Shown: positions 8,250-17,055 of the stretch, piece after piece
How positions within the stretch are numbered: the first letter of the stretch is position 1
Layout of the letters: each line of letters opens with the position of its first letter
NCBI RefSeq assembly: GCF_024213555.1
Contig: NZ_JANAVO010000007.1
Span: 124,001-188,000, forward strand
DNA: 64,000 nucleotides
Source: Allokutzneria sp. A3M-2-11 16
Lineage (GTDB): Bacteria > Actinomycetota > Actinomycetes > Mycobacteriales > Pseudonocardiaceae
Reading direction: 5' to 3'
Notes under the pieces: generated by a model
Seen by the model: only the letters and a program-made list of their open reading frames with translations
What the model was told of the DNA's origin: nothing
Database searches by the model: none
Position numbers and translations under genes: made by a program

Positions 8250-8862
8250 GTCCTCACAGGACACGAACGCAATGTCCATTGTGGACAAGCGCCACTGCCG
8301 CATCCACTCCCTCCGCGATTCCTGCTCGTCGTGGTTGCGGACGCGGAAGTCGAAGAACCGGGAACCGACCGGTCCTTCGTCGCCGTACCGGATTCCCATG
8401 CCGGTGATGTAGCCCGCCCGGCGCTCGACGATCTTGACGTAGTCCACCGCGTGCGTCCCGTTGTCGGAGTACTTGGTCGCACGCACCAGCGCCCCGGACG
8501 CCTGCACCACGTTCAGCGCGACCGGTTTGCGTTCCTGCTCATAGGTTCGCAGGATCTCCGTCGGCAGACCGGAGCCCGCGACCATGCCGATCTTCCACAT
8601 GAGGTTGAACGCGTCCGCCAGACCGGTGTTCAGCCCCTGCCCGCCGTTCACCGAGGAGCGGCTGCGGCCGACCACGCCGTACGCGCGGGCCCGGCACTCG
8701 CGCTGCAGCGCGGACCTGGTGCCCTCGTAGGCGGAGTTCCACTGGTCCTCGACCAGGAACCGGACGATGCCCCGGTACATGGCCAGGGCGTTGTCGTCAG
8801 CCTTGATCTCGGCGCGCAGTTCCTCCCGTGGAATCTCCAACGGGCCCCAGGTCAAGCCGCCT
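8250..8862 (-). pseudogene. decayed FAD-dependent monooxygenase (PheA/TfdB type)
   Basis: Conceptual translation of the minus strand shows a long match to the second half of aromatic-ring FAD monooxygenases: GGQGLNTGLADAFNLMWKIG, then LRTYEQERKPVALNVV and YVKIVERRAGY. The usual GDAAH FAD-contact motif just upstream is replaced by unrelated residues (VVGRSRSS). There is no recognisable N-terminal Rossmann domain and no proper start. It lies directly downstream of a DoxX gene. Such pairs are common in actinomycetes, so this is probably the remains of a DoxX-monooxygenase operon. Confidence 0.7.
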
Positions 8863-9303
8863 TCAGGTGAGGGTCGAGGTTCGCGGCCCGGTATGCGGGC
8901 GGTGCTTGGCCAGCAGCGTGTCAACCGCGTACCTGCCTGGGCCGAGAGCCGCGATGAGCAGGAAGAACCATGCGTAGAGCGCTGCGGTCTCACCACCGTT
9001 GTCGATCGGGAGCAGGCCGTAGGACTGGTGCACGACGAAGTAGGCGAAAGCCATCGAGCCCGAGCACAGGATTGCGGCCGGGCGGGTGGCCAGCCCGATC
9101 GTGACCAGCAGCCCGCAGACGACCTGGATGACCGCGGCGTACCAGCCGGGCCAGGACCCGAACGCGGAGACGCCGCCCATGCCGGGGTCCCCGGCGGGCA
9201 CGCCGAACAGGCCCGAGGTGCCGTGGCACACGAAGAGCAGTCCGACAACCCCCCTGGACAGGGACAGGACGACGTCGCCGATCGATTTCGCTGACACTGG
9301 CAT
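8863..9303 (-). CDS. DoxX-family membrane protein
   Basis: 146 residues from the ATG at 9303, which has GAGGAG 5 nt upstream. Four hydrophobic helices are visible (LSRGVVGLLFVCHG, WYAAVIQVVCGLLVTIGLA, ILCSGSMAFAYFVV and LYAWFFLLIAALGPG), matching DoxX/DoxD-type quinone-linked or redox membrane subunits. The exact role in actinobacteria is unclear. It heads the minus-strand unit that once included the monooxygenase now decayed downstream. It is divergent from the LuxR ATPase gene. Confidence 0.85.
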   Translation of the reverse strand: MPVSAKSIGDVVLSLSRGVVGLLFVCHGTSGLFGVPAGDPGMGGVSAFGSWPGWYAAVIQVVCGLLVTIGLATRPAAILCSGSMAFAYFVVHQSYGLLPIDNGGETAALYAWFFLLIAALGPGRYAVDTLLAKHRPHTGPRTSTLT

Positions 9304-9589
9304 ATCTCCTCGTAGTAGCACGCCTCATGGCGGTGTCGAAGGCCGACGGAATGCAACGACGGCCTTACGACCGCGCTAAGCCTGAATACGCGCTTCGCCG
9401 CCACACCACCCGGCTGACTGGAACTCGGAAGATCATGAGACACACCTTCGCCAACGACATCCCCCAAATGACTAACGGCTTCTGCGTTACGAAATCCGCC
9501 TGACCATTTTTCTCTCCTGTCGGCCGCGAACAACCTCACTGCGTCGTCAAATAGATATATGCACTGATCACATCTGATAAAGTCGACGC

Positions 9590-12010
9590 GTGGCGAGCCC
9601 CATCAGCATCTCGAAATGCTCTTCTTGTGGCGCCGAACTGGCCGTTGGCCGCAGATCGAAAGCCGGCAGGCCCGCCAGGTACTGCTCGAACGTCTGCCGC
9701 CAGCGGGCTTACCGGCGGCGTGGCAAGACCTCGGTGGAAACGCCCGACGAATTGCCCGAACTGCCATCAGCGCTCGATGAGTTCGTGGGACGCGCGGAAG
9801 AGCTGACCCAGCTGCGGTCACGGTTGCGATCCGCTCGTTTGCTCACTCTGGTGGGGCCTGGTGGTGCCGGTAAGACCAGATTGGCCCTGGAACTCGCCCG
9901 TCAGATCCGAGGCGATCGCGTCGGTCTGGCGGAACTGGACTCGCTGAGCGACGGCGACCTGCTGCCCCATGTCGTCGCTGTCGCACTCGGTATCGGCGAG
10001 CGCAACGGCACGTCAATGCACGAGACGTTGTGCCAGGCATTGGGCAGGCACCGGACCCTGCTCGTGCTGGACAACTGCGAACACCTGGTGCACGCCTGCG
10101 CCCGGCTCGCCGACGTGCTGTTACGCCGCTGCCCTGGTCTGCGGATCCTGGCCACCAGCCGGGAGTCGTTGCGCGTCCCCGGGGAGTCCTTGTTCCGGGT
10201 CGGCGAACTGTCACTGCCGAAAAGCGACGACATCCCCGCGCTGTTGCGCTCGGACGCCGTCCAGTTGTTCACGCGCCGGGCTCAGGCATGCGACCTCGGA
10301 TTCGAACTCACCGCCGACAACGCCCGGGCGGTGGCTGAGATCTGCCGACAGGCAGACGGCCTGCCCCTGGCCATCGAGCTGGTGGCACGCCGCGTCGGTT
10401 CTCTCCCACTCGACCACATCCTCGCCGGGATGGATGACCAGTTCACCATGCTCACCGAAGGCTGCCGAACCGCGCCGGAACGCCACCACGAGCTGCGGTC
10501 GACCATCGGGTGGAGCTACCACCTGCTCGATCCCGCGGAGCAGGCGGTGTTGCGCAGGCTGGCGGTGCTGCCGGGGGGTTTCAGCCTCGATGGCGCGTCC
10601 GCGGTGTGCGCCGACTCCGACCTCGGACAGGACGCGGTACCGAGGTTGGTACACGTCCTGGAAGCGAAATCCCTGGTCGTCGCCGACAGCGGCGCCGGGC
10701 CACCGGCACGCTTCCGGCTGTTGAACGCGATTCGCACCTACGGGCTGGAACGGCTTGAGGCGGCAGGCGAACTCACGGAGGCGAAAGAACGGGCAGCCGA
10801 TTGGCTGGCCGGGCAGATCCCGCGGCCCGCGGGACCGCAGTTCCATGGCGAGCAACTCACCGACAAGCTCCAGCACGAACTGGACAACCTCGCCGCCGCC
10901 GTCGACCACACCGCCGTCCGGCCGGATGACCGGCATCTCTTGCTCGCCATGGCGCTGGCCTGCCTGTGGCTTCAACGAGACCACTGGACCACGGGCAGAC
11001 AGGTGCTGGCGAACGCACTGGAGCGGGTCGCGGACTCCTCCTACCACGTCAACGCGATCGCGCTGGCCGCGCGCATGGCCACCCTCCAAGTTGACCACAG
11101 CGAGGGGCTGCGACTGGCCGAGCGGGCCATGACCCTGGCTCGGGCACGCGCCGACGTGGGCGAACTGGCCGACGCGACGGATACCTGGGCACTGGCGCTG
11201 ACCGGACGCCAGGACTTCGCCGGCGCGGTCGCCTCGTATCGGGATTGCCTTGAGCTCGTCCGGTCGCTCAACCGGCCACAAGACATCGCGTTCTGCCAGA
11301 AAAGCCTCGCCTGGACGCTGTTCAGGGCGGGTGAGCTGACCGAGGCCGGAGAGTTGATGGACGCGTGCCTTCCTGGAATCCGGGCATTCTGCTCTGATCC
11401 TTATCTGGCATCCGCACTGCACACAGTGGGCTTGCTGCGCCTGACAGCCGGTGATCTCGTCGCGGCGGAGGCGGCGTTCGTGGAGGAGCTGTGCTTGACG
11501 CCGAAGGACAGCCGCGGCGTCGCGTTCGCACTGGAAGGGCTCGCGATCGTGGCCGGCCGACGTGGTGAATTACATCGTTGCCTGTGTTTCGTCACGGTAG
11601 CCGCCGAGCTCCGGCGTCAAATCAACATTCCACTCGATGCCGAATGGCTGCACCGGGTCGAGGAGACGGCGAGCAAGGCACGGAACGGGCTGGGCCCCGC
11701 CGGAACTGACGCGGCGCTGGCCGCCAGCCGACACCTTCAGGGAGAACGTCTGCTGTCCTGCGTTCGGCGGGAGCCCTCCCGTCAAAGCCAGAAGGACCCC
11801 CTGCTGACCGAGCGGGAACTGGAGGTAGTGACCCTGGTGGCCGAGGGCCTGACCAACCGGGAGATCGCCGCGAGGCTGAGGCTTTCCCCCAGCACGGTAG
11901 CCACACACTTGAACCACGTCCGGGACAAGGTGGGAAAGCGTTCGCGAATCCAGATCGCACTCTGGGCCAAGACCCACTACGAAGATTTTCGTAACGCTGA
12001 CAATGGTTGA
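9590..12010 (+). CDS. large LuxR-family ATPase transcriptional regulator
   Basis: 806 residues from a GTG start. The N-terminus has a Cys-rich mini-motif (CSSCGAEL then YCSNVCRQRAYRRR) that may bind zinc. An NB-ARC/AfsR-like ATPase follows (P-loop GPGGAGKTRLAL; Walker B LLVLDNCEHL; sensor ILATSRESL). The middle is a helical TPR-like region. The last 65 residues are a LuxR helix-turn-helix (LTERELEVVTLVAEGLTNRE, STVATHLNHVRDKVG). Members act as ATP-driven pathway activators. It sits next to the exported metallo-hydrolase gene (84-nt gap, same strand), its most likely local partner. Confidence 0.92.
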   Translation: MASPISISKCSSCGAELAVGRRSKAGRPARYCSNVCRQRAYRRRGKTSVETPDELPELPSALDEFVGRAEELTQLRSRLRSARLLTLVGPGGAGKTRLALELARQIRGDRVGLAELDSLSDGDLLPHVVAVALGIGERNGTSMHETLCQALGRHRTLLVLDNCEHLVHACARLADVLLRRCPGLRILATSRESLRVPGESLFRVGELSLPKSDDIPALLRSDAVQLFTRRAQACDLGFELTADNARAVAEICRQADGLPLAIELVARRVGSLPLDHILAGMDDQFTMLTEGCRTAPERHHELRSTIGWSYHLLDPAEQAVLRRLAVLPGGFSLDGASAVCADSDLGQDAVPRLVHVLEAKSLVVADSGAGPPARFRLLNAIRTYGLERLEAAGELTEAKERAADWLAGQIPRPAGPQFHGEQLTDKLQHELDNLAAAVDHTAVRPDDRHLLLAMALACLWLQRDHWTTGRQVLANALERVADSSYHVNAIALAARMATLQVDHSEGLRLAERAMTLARARADVGELADATDTWALALTGRQDFAGAVASYRDCLELVRSLNRPQDIAFCQKSLAWTLFRAGELTEAGELMDACLPGIRAFCSDPYLASALHTVGLLRLTAGDLVAAEAAFVEELCLTPKDSRGVAFALEGLAIVAGRRGELHRCLCFVTVAAELRRQINIPLDAEWLHRVEETASKARNGLGPAGTDAALAASRHLQGERLLSCVRREPSRQSQKDPLLTERELEVVTLVAEGLTNREIAARLRLSPSTVATHLNHVRDKVGKRSRIQIALWAKTHYEDFRNADNG

Positions 12011-12093
12011 TCGCTCAGTCGATGTTTCTGGGGGGCGGTCCGGGACAGGCTGTGGCATCCCATGATCGCCACAGTGGATCGACAGGAGTTCCC

Positions 12094-13164
12094 GTGCCCG
12101 AACCCCAAGACCGGCGCACCTTCACCAAGCCCTCGCGGACGCCGGTCACCTCGCGCAGAAGCTTGTTGCTCGCAGCGGGTGCACTGCCCGCCGCCACGCT
12201 GCTGCCCCAGGCCTGCGCTTCGCCGTCAGCGGCGATGGCTCCGCAGAACCCATCCCCCTACGTCGCGGTTCCGGACCGGGCACGGCCGCCGAAGCTCCCG
12301 CCGTCCGGGTACCTGGTCGATGACCTCGGTGGCGGCCTGTACGGATTCCGCAACGGAGGCATGCAGAGCATGTTTCTCGTGACCCGGACCGGTGTCGTGG
12401 TGATCGATGCGGGGCGGCGCTCGGCCGAGCACGTCATGGCGGCCATCCGAGGAGTCACCGACCGGCCGGTCACCCACTTCATCTACAGCCACTCGCACAA
12501 CGATCACGTGGGTGGCGCGAGCTTCTTCGGCGACAAGGTTCGCTATGTGGCACACGAGCTGACCGCCGAGAAGCTGAAAAAGGCGAAGGATCCAGGCAGG
12601 CCGGTACCTGACATAACCTTCTCCGGAAGTCGGCACGTACTCAACGTCGGCGGAAAGCGGCTCATTCTGGAATATCACGGAAACATCCACCAAGAGGGCA
12701 ACATCTTCATTTTTGCTCCTGAGCAAAAGACACTGATGCTGGTCGACGTCATCGCACCGCGATGGGCACCGTACTTCGAACTTGGGCTCGCTCACTACGT
12801 CCCCCTGTACTTTGACGTGGTAAACAAGATCATTCCAGGTTACGACTTCGAGACCTTTACCGGCGGCCATGGGGGCTGGTACGGCACCCGCGCGGACATC
12901 GAAGAGTACGGGCGATACCTGTCCGACCTGGAGTCCGCCACCAGGGAAGCCACCCGCGAGGTCAGGGAAGATCCGAATGTGGGGGAGGGCATTGACCCGG
13001 AGAACATCTGGGCTCAATCCCAGGTGTACTACAATGAAATCGCCGATCGAGCCGCCAAACGCATGCCCACCAGTTGGCTGACCCGCCTCGGCGGGGCCGA
13101 TGTCTTTCTCCGGGAAAACACCCACGCCATGGCCTACAGCGTGGGGCTGGACAATCTCCGGTGA
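12094..13164 (+). CDS. Tat-exported metallo-beta-lactamase-fold hydrolase
   Basis: 356 residues from GTG 12094, chosen for the upstream AGGAG; an earlier in-frame start at 12007 would overlap the regulator's stop. A Tat signal is seen (SRRSLLLAAGALPAATLL). The metal site has the classic HxHxDH signature in SHSHNDHVGG, with further candidate metal ligands in GNIHQEGN and the Asp in LMLVDVIAP. This suggests a two-metal hydrolase acting outside the cytoplasm. The N-terminal core GGLYGFRNGGMQSMFLV is typical of the family. Substrate unknown. Probably controlled by the LuxR ATPase just upstream. Confidence 0.88.
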   Translation: MPEPQDRRTFTKPSRTPVTSRRSLLLAAGALPAATLLPQACASPSAAMAPQNPSPYVAVPDRARPPKLPPSGYLVDDLGGGLYGFRNGGMQSMFLVTRTGVVVIDAGRRSAEHVMAAIRGVTDRPVTHFIYSHSHNDHVGGASFFGDKVRYVAHELTAEKLKKAKDPGRPVPDITFSGSRHVLNVGGKRLILEYHGNIHQEGNIFIFAPEQKTLMLVDVIAPRWAPYFELGLAHYVPLYFDVVNKIIPGYDFETFTGGHGGWYGTRADIEEYGRYLSDLESATREATREVREDPNVGEGIDPENIWAQSQVYYNEIADRAAKRMPTSWLTRLGGADVFLRENTHAMAYSVGLDNLR

Positions 13165-13690
13165 TGGCCGTGCCGCGCCCACGGTGGAGCTGGCTGGCAG
13201 GGGAACGAGTGGTCAGCCGAGGCTGAGCACGCAGGTGGTCCCAGCGGGCGGGAGCACCCTGTCGGATTGGTGACCTTGCCGGTCTGGTGCTCAGTGTTCT
13301 CCTGGCCGTTGCCTGGTGGTGGTTGGACGACGCGCGCGTCCCGGGTGCGGCTCCAGGTCGACGCGGCTCCCGCGAGCCAGACCTACCGGGGCGAGTCAGG
13401 GCACAAGATCGTGCTGGTCCGGATCGACAACCACCTGGGCGATGTCCAGGGATACGCGGTGCGGCTGGGCCGGGGCGTGGACAGCGACGCCCCGCACGGC
13501 CGCCGACGGTTGTGCTGGCCCCATCTCTTGGTTTCGGGATCTGCGTAGTGATCCAAGATCCTCATCTCGGCGAGGCTCGCGCCGGAGGCCGCGGAAATTT
13601 CCCGGCAGATTCTTCTCCGCGATGTCGATCTGGGCGGTCGCGGTTCGACGACAGGGTGACGGACCACGATCGAGACCCCGGGAGACGACG
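13165..13690. other. intergenic stretch without a convincing gene
   Basis: 526 nt between the metallo-hydrolase and the exporter. Several open frames exist on both strands but none has a ribosome-binding site, recognisable domain or consistent codon pattern. The short plus frame 13267-13548 (94 codons) begins with a hydrophobic Trp/Pro stretch and is probably chance or a remnant. A purine-rich GGGAGACGACG just before 13691 serves the exporter gene. Confidence 0.6.
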
Positions 13691-15220
13691 ATGAGGGCAG
13701 GACGCCGCGAGTGGTGGGGGCTGGCCGTGCTGGCGCTACCGACGCTGCTGTTGTCGCTGGACATGAGCGTGCTGCACCTGGCAGTTCCGCACCTGGCCGC
13801 CGACCTGCGGCCGAGCAGCACCCAACTGCTGTGGATCATCGACATCTACGGCTTCATGATCGCTGGTTTCCTGGTCACGATGGGCACCCTGGGCGACCGG
13901 TTCGGCAGGCGGAGACTGCTGATGGTCGGTGGCGCCGCCTTCGGGGTGGCGTCGGTCGTGGCGGCGTTCACCACCAGTCCGGAGATGTTGATCGCGGCGC
14001 GGGCCGTGCTCGGGGTCGCCGGAGCGACGCTGATGCCGTCCACATTGGCGCTGATCAGCAACATGTTCCAGGACCCCCAGCAGCGCGGCGTCGCGATCGC
14101 GGTGTGGATGAGCTGCTTCATGGGCGGCATGGTGATCGGGCCCGTGGTCGGCGGGGTGCTGCTGGAGCACTTCCGGTGGGGCTCGGTGTTCCTGATGGCC
14201 GTGCCGGTCATGGTCCTGCTGCTGGCCACCGCGCCGAAACTGCTGCCGGAGTACCGCGACACCGCCGCCGGGCGGCTCGACCTGGCGAGCGTGGCACTGT
14301 CGCTGGGCGCGATCCTGCCGATCGTCTACGCCCTCAAGGAGACCGCCAAGGACGGCGTGTCCTTGGTGAAGGTGGTCGTGCTCGCCGTGGGCGTGGCGGT
14401 CGGGGCGGTGTTCGTCCGCCGTCAGCGCGGTCTGGCCGAGCCGATGCTGGACCTGCGGTTGTTCCGGGTGCGGGCGTTCAGCGCGGCGGTGAGCATCACG
14501 CTGGTCGGCGCGCTCACGATGGGCGGTGTCTTCCTGCTGGTCAGCCAGTACCTGCAGATGGTCGCCGGGCTGACCGCGGTCGAAGCCGGGCTCTGGCTGG
14601 TCCCGCAGGCCGGCGCCGTGGTGGTCGGATCGCTGATCGCGCCGCGGCTGGCGCGGCGCTTCCGGCCGGAGTTCGTCCTCGGGTTCGGAATGCTGGTCGC
14701 GGCGGGCGGAATCCTGCTGTTCACCCAGGCCACCGCTACGGGCGGAGTGGCGTTCGTCGTGGCGGGCATGTCGATCGCCAGCTTCGGGATGGGGCCGCAG
14801 GGCGTGCTGTGCACCGAGATGGTGGTGAGCTCGGTGCCGCCCCAGAGGGCCGGAGCTGCTTCGGCGCTGTCGGAGACCAGCGCCGAATTCGGCATCGCCA
14901 TGGGGATCGCGGTGTTCGGCAGCGTCGGCACGGCCGTCTACCGCGACCAGGTCGCCGTGCCCGCACACGTTCCCGCCGAGGCCACCGCGCTGGCCACCGA
15001 CAGCATGGCCGGTGCCCTCCAGGCGGCGGGCACCCTTCCCGGCTCGCTGGCCGACGACGTGCTCGCCACCGCACGGGACGCGTTCTCGTCCGGACTGCAC
15101 ACCGTCGCCGCCACCGGTGCCGCGATCATCGTGGTGTTCGCGGTGGTCGGCATGATCGCGCTGCGCAGGACCCGGCCGGTGACCGCCGAGAAACCGGTTG
15201 CTGTCCTGGAAAACCACTGA
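13691..15220 (+). CDS. MFS drug exporter, DHA2 (14-TMS) family
   Basis: 509 residues from the ATG at 13691 with GGGAGA upstream; the frame is open further 5' but without a site. About 14 membrane helices are visible. Family motif A lies between TM2 and TM3 (GTLGDRFGRRRLLM), with an early acidic TM1 (LLSLDMSVLHLAVPHL). This group exports antibiotics and disinfectants using the proton gradient (SmvA/QacA-like). It is followed by a TetR gene after 527 nt and lies beside the biosynthetic cluster, so it may export or confer resistance to the product. Confidence 0.92.
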   Translation: MRAGRREWWGLAVLALPTLLLSLDMSVLHLAVPHLAADLRPSSTQLLWIIDIYGFMIAGFLVTMGTLGDRFGRRRLLMVGGAAFGVASVVAAFTTSPEMLIAARAVLGVAGATLMPSTLALISNMFQDPQQRGVAIAVWMSCFMGGMVIGPVVGGVLLEHFRWGSVFLMAVPVMVLLLATAPKLLPEYRDTAAGRLDLASVALSLGAILPIVYALKETAKDGVSLVKVVVLAVGVAVGAVFVRRQRGLAEPMLDLRLFRVRAFSAAVSITLVGALTMGGVFLLVSQYLQMVAGLTAVEAGLWLVPQAGAVVVGSLIAPRLARRFRPEFVLGFGMLVAAGGILLFTQATATGGVAFVVAGMSIASFGMGPQGVLCTEMVVSSVPPQRAGAASALSETSAEFGIAMGIAVFGSVGTAVYRDQVAVPAHVPAEATALATDSMAGALQAAGTLPGSLADDVLATARDAFSSGLHTVAATGAAIIVVFAVVGMIALRRTRPVTAEKPVAVLENH

Positions 15221-15338
15221 TCGTCAACTACGCCGTGTCCCGCAAGCCCCCGCCCGCACTCCGCCCACCAAGTAAACTCCGTCCCATGCCCCACACCCGC
15301 CCGCTCACCCCATCCCCCGCGGGCGCCGTCTAGAGAAC

Positions 15339-15401
15339 CCCGTTTCGTACTCATAACGGGAAAAAGAGCGCTCCAAAGACCCGTTTTGAGTACGAAACGG
15401 G
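15339..15401. repeat. 22-bp inverted repeat, each arm itself dyad-symmetric at its ends
   Basis: Arm 1 (15339-15360) reads CCCGTTTCGTACTC then ATAACGGG. Arm 2 (15380-15401) reads CCCGTTTTGAGTAC then GAAACGGG. Arm 2 is the reverse complement of arm 1 with one mismatch, with 19 nt between. Each arm also begins CCCGTT and ends AACGGG. It lies in the gap between the exporter and the TetR gene. It could be a paired operator for the TetR protein or a factor-independent hairpin terminator; no U-tract follows. Confidence 0.75.
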
Positions 15402-15747
15402 AATTTGGGCTGTGCTGGGGATGGTTCAGGGAGGGCGGTCACGATCGGTGGGGAGCGCTTGCAGGACGCTGCCGAAGTGCCGCGGGCTGACGCATCAGCG
15501 TCACCGGCGCAGCGGTCGTGATCGTTCGGACGCTCCGGGTGACCACGACCGCGCGAAACTCCTCGGTGCGGAGGCGGCCTCGGTGGAGGGCGCCCCTGAT
15601 CAACCTGGATCACATGTCGCGGTCACGCACTGTCGTCCTCCTTCCGTGGGCATTCCCGATTCCGATCAACGTTAGATTTCGTCCGGAGGAGACGGTAATC
15701 CGCGCGGGAGCTAGTGTCTACCACCGTTAGAAAACTTGGAGGTGGGC

Positions 15748-16383
15748 ATGCCGCGGGGCGGGGCAGGACGTATCAAGGGCAGCCAGGGCGAACGGGCGCG
15801 GGCGCGGAAGGAACTGCGTGCGGCGCTGCTGGCCGCGGCGCGGGAGCTGGCGGAGGAGTCGCAGGGCTTCGAAGCGGTGACGATCCGCAAGGTGGCCGAC
15901 CGGGTCGGCTACGCGGCCCCCGTGGTCTACGAGTACTTCGCCAACAAGCGCGACTTGCTCCACGCCGTGGTGACCAACGGTTTCGCCGACCTCGCCGACC
16001 GACTGGACGCGGCAGAGCCCACCGTTGAGGCCGCCGCCGCTGTCGTGTGGGACTTCGCCGTCGAGGAACCGTATCGGTACCACTTGATGCACAGCCTCGC
16101 CGACGTGCCCTTCGGCACCTCCGGCACCCCCGCCTCCGCCGTTCGGTGTTTCGAACTGCTCAAGGCCGCCGTCACCGCGGCCGCGCCCGACCATTTCGCG
16201 TCCACTGTGGACGATGACGCGGCGACGGACCTGTTCTGGGCACAGGCTCACGGCTTGATCACACTTGCCTTCAACGGTCGCGTCAAGGGCGGACGCGAGC
16301 GCGCGAGAGCGCTGCTCGACTGTGTCGCCACGGCGTTGAGGACACCGAGCCAGGCCGATTCGCTCTCACGCGGTCATGAGTGA
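15748..16383 (+). CDS. TetR-family transcriptional repressor
   Basis: 211 residues from the ATG at 15748 with GGAGG 6 nt upstream. The N-terminal TetR helix-turn-helix is clear (LRAALLAAARELAEES, VTIRKVADRVGYAAPVVYEY, FANKRDLLHAVV). The C-terminal part resembles the TetR_C ligand domain. The last 18 nt overlap the convergent thioesterase gene. It lies between the drug exporter and the biosynthetic operon and may control either; the inverted repeat at 15339-15401 is a candidate operator. Confidence 0.9.
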   Translation: MPRGGAGRIKGSQGERARARKELRAALLAAARELAEESQGFEAVTIRKVADRVGYAAPVVYEYFANKRDLLHAVVTNGFADLADRLDAAEPTVEAAAAVVWDFAVEEPYRYHLMHSLADVPFGTSGTPASAVRCFELLKAAVTAAAPDHFASTVDDDAATDLFWAQAHGLITLAFNGRVKGGRERARALLDCVATALRTPSQADSLSRGHE

Positions 16384-17055
16384 GCGAAGGGCGTCCTCGG
16401 GCAGGGCCGGGAGGTGGGTGTGGGGGAAGAAGTGGGCTCCGGGGAACTTGCGGGGGGTGCAGGTCCGGGACGTGTAGTGCCGCCACTCGGCCATCACCGG
16501 TTCCGGGGTCATCGGGTCGTCCTCGCCGAACCAGGCTCGGATGTCCAGCGGGAGACGGGCGATCGTCGGCTGGTAGGCGGCGATCAGCCGGAGGTCGCCT
16601 CGGACGATCGGGACGAACAGCTCGCGCATCGGGGAGTTGCGCAACGTCGGCGGGATCGTGCCGTTCGCCGCGAGGGCGTCGAGCAGCTCGTCGTCGGGCA
16701 GCTCCGCCAGGGTGGCCTGGTCGACCGGCGAGAGCAGGTGGGGTGGGCGGGTCGCCGCGACGACGAGGAACTCCGGTGGCGGTTTTCCTTGGGAGACAAG
16801 GGTCAGCGCCAGTTCGTAGGCGATGAGGCCGCCCATGCTGTGGCCGAGGATCGCGTAGCGGGGCGGCGGGTCCAGGGTGGCGAGGTCGGCGGCGACCTGG
16901 TGCACCGTGGGCTGGCGGGGCTCGCGGGTGCGGCGGCCCCGGCCCGCCAGTTCCAGGGGGCGGACGCGGATCTCCGGCGGGAAAGTCCGTTGCCACGCCA
17001 GGAAGGTCCGCGCCGAGCCGCCCGCGTGGGGGACGCAGAACAGGTCGAGGGTCAC
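16366..17055 (-). CDS. type II thioesterase (cluster editing)
   Basis: 229 residues from a GTG start that overlaps the ligase stop by 4 nt (GTGA), so translation is coupled. This alpha/beta hydrolase has the nucleophile Ser73 in GHSMGG, an Asp in WFGEDDPMT and a His in FPGAHFF. Type II thioesterases remove stalled or wrong acyl groups from carrier proteins in NRPS and PKS systems. The gene ends the ten-gene minus-strand operon. The opening LFCVPHAGGSARTF is typical of NRPS-linked members. Confidence 0.93.
   Translation of the reverse strand: MTLDLFCVPHAGGSARTFLAWQRTFPPEIRVRPLELAGRGRRTREPRQPTVHQVAADLATLDPPPRYAILGHSMGGLIAYELALTLVSQGKPPPEFLVVAATRPPHLLSPVDQATLAELPDDELLDALAANGTIPPTLRNSPMRELFVPIVRGDLRLIAAYQPTIARLPLDIRAWFGEDDPMTPEPVMAEWRHYTSRTCTPRKFPGAHFFPHTHLPALPEDALRSLMTA

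Noticed and set aside
13267-13548. 94-codon frame before the exporter
   Set aside because: No ribosome-binding site and no recognisable domain; may be a remnant but cannot be supported.
13736-15217. A 493-codon antisense frame inside the exporter gene
   Set aside because: Gln/His/Asp-rich shadow sequence; the sense strand is an evident DHA2 transporter.
15412-15675. Short plus-strand frame ahead of the TetR gene
   Set aside because: No ribosome-binding site, Arg/Ser-rich with no domain; it lies in the gap containing the inverted repeat.
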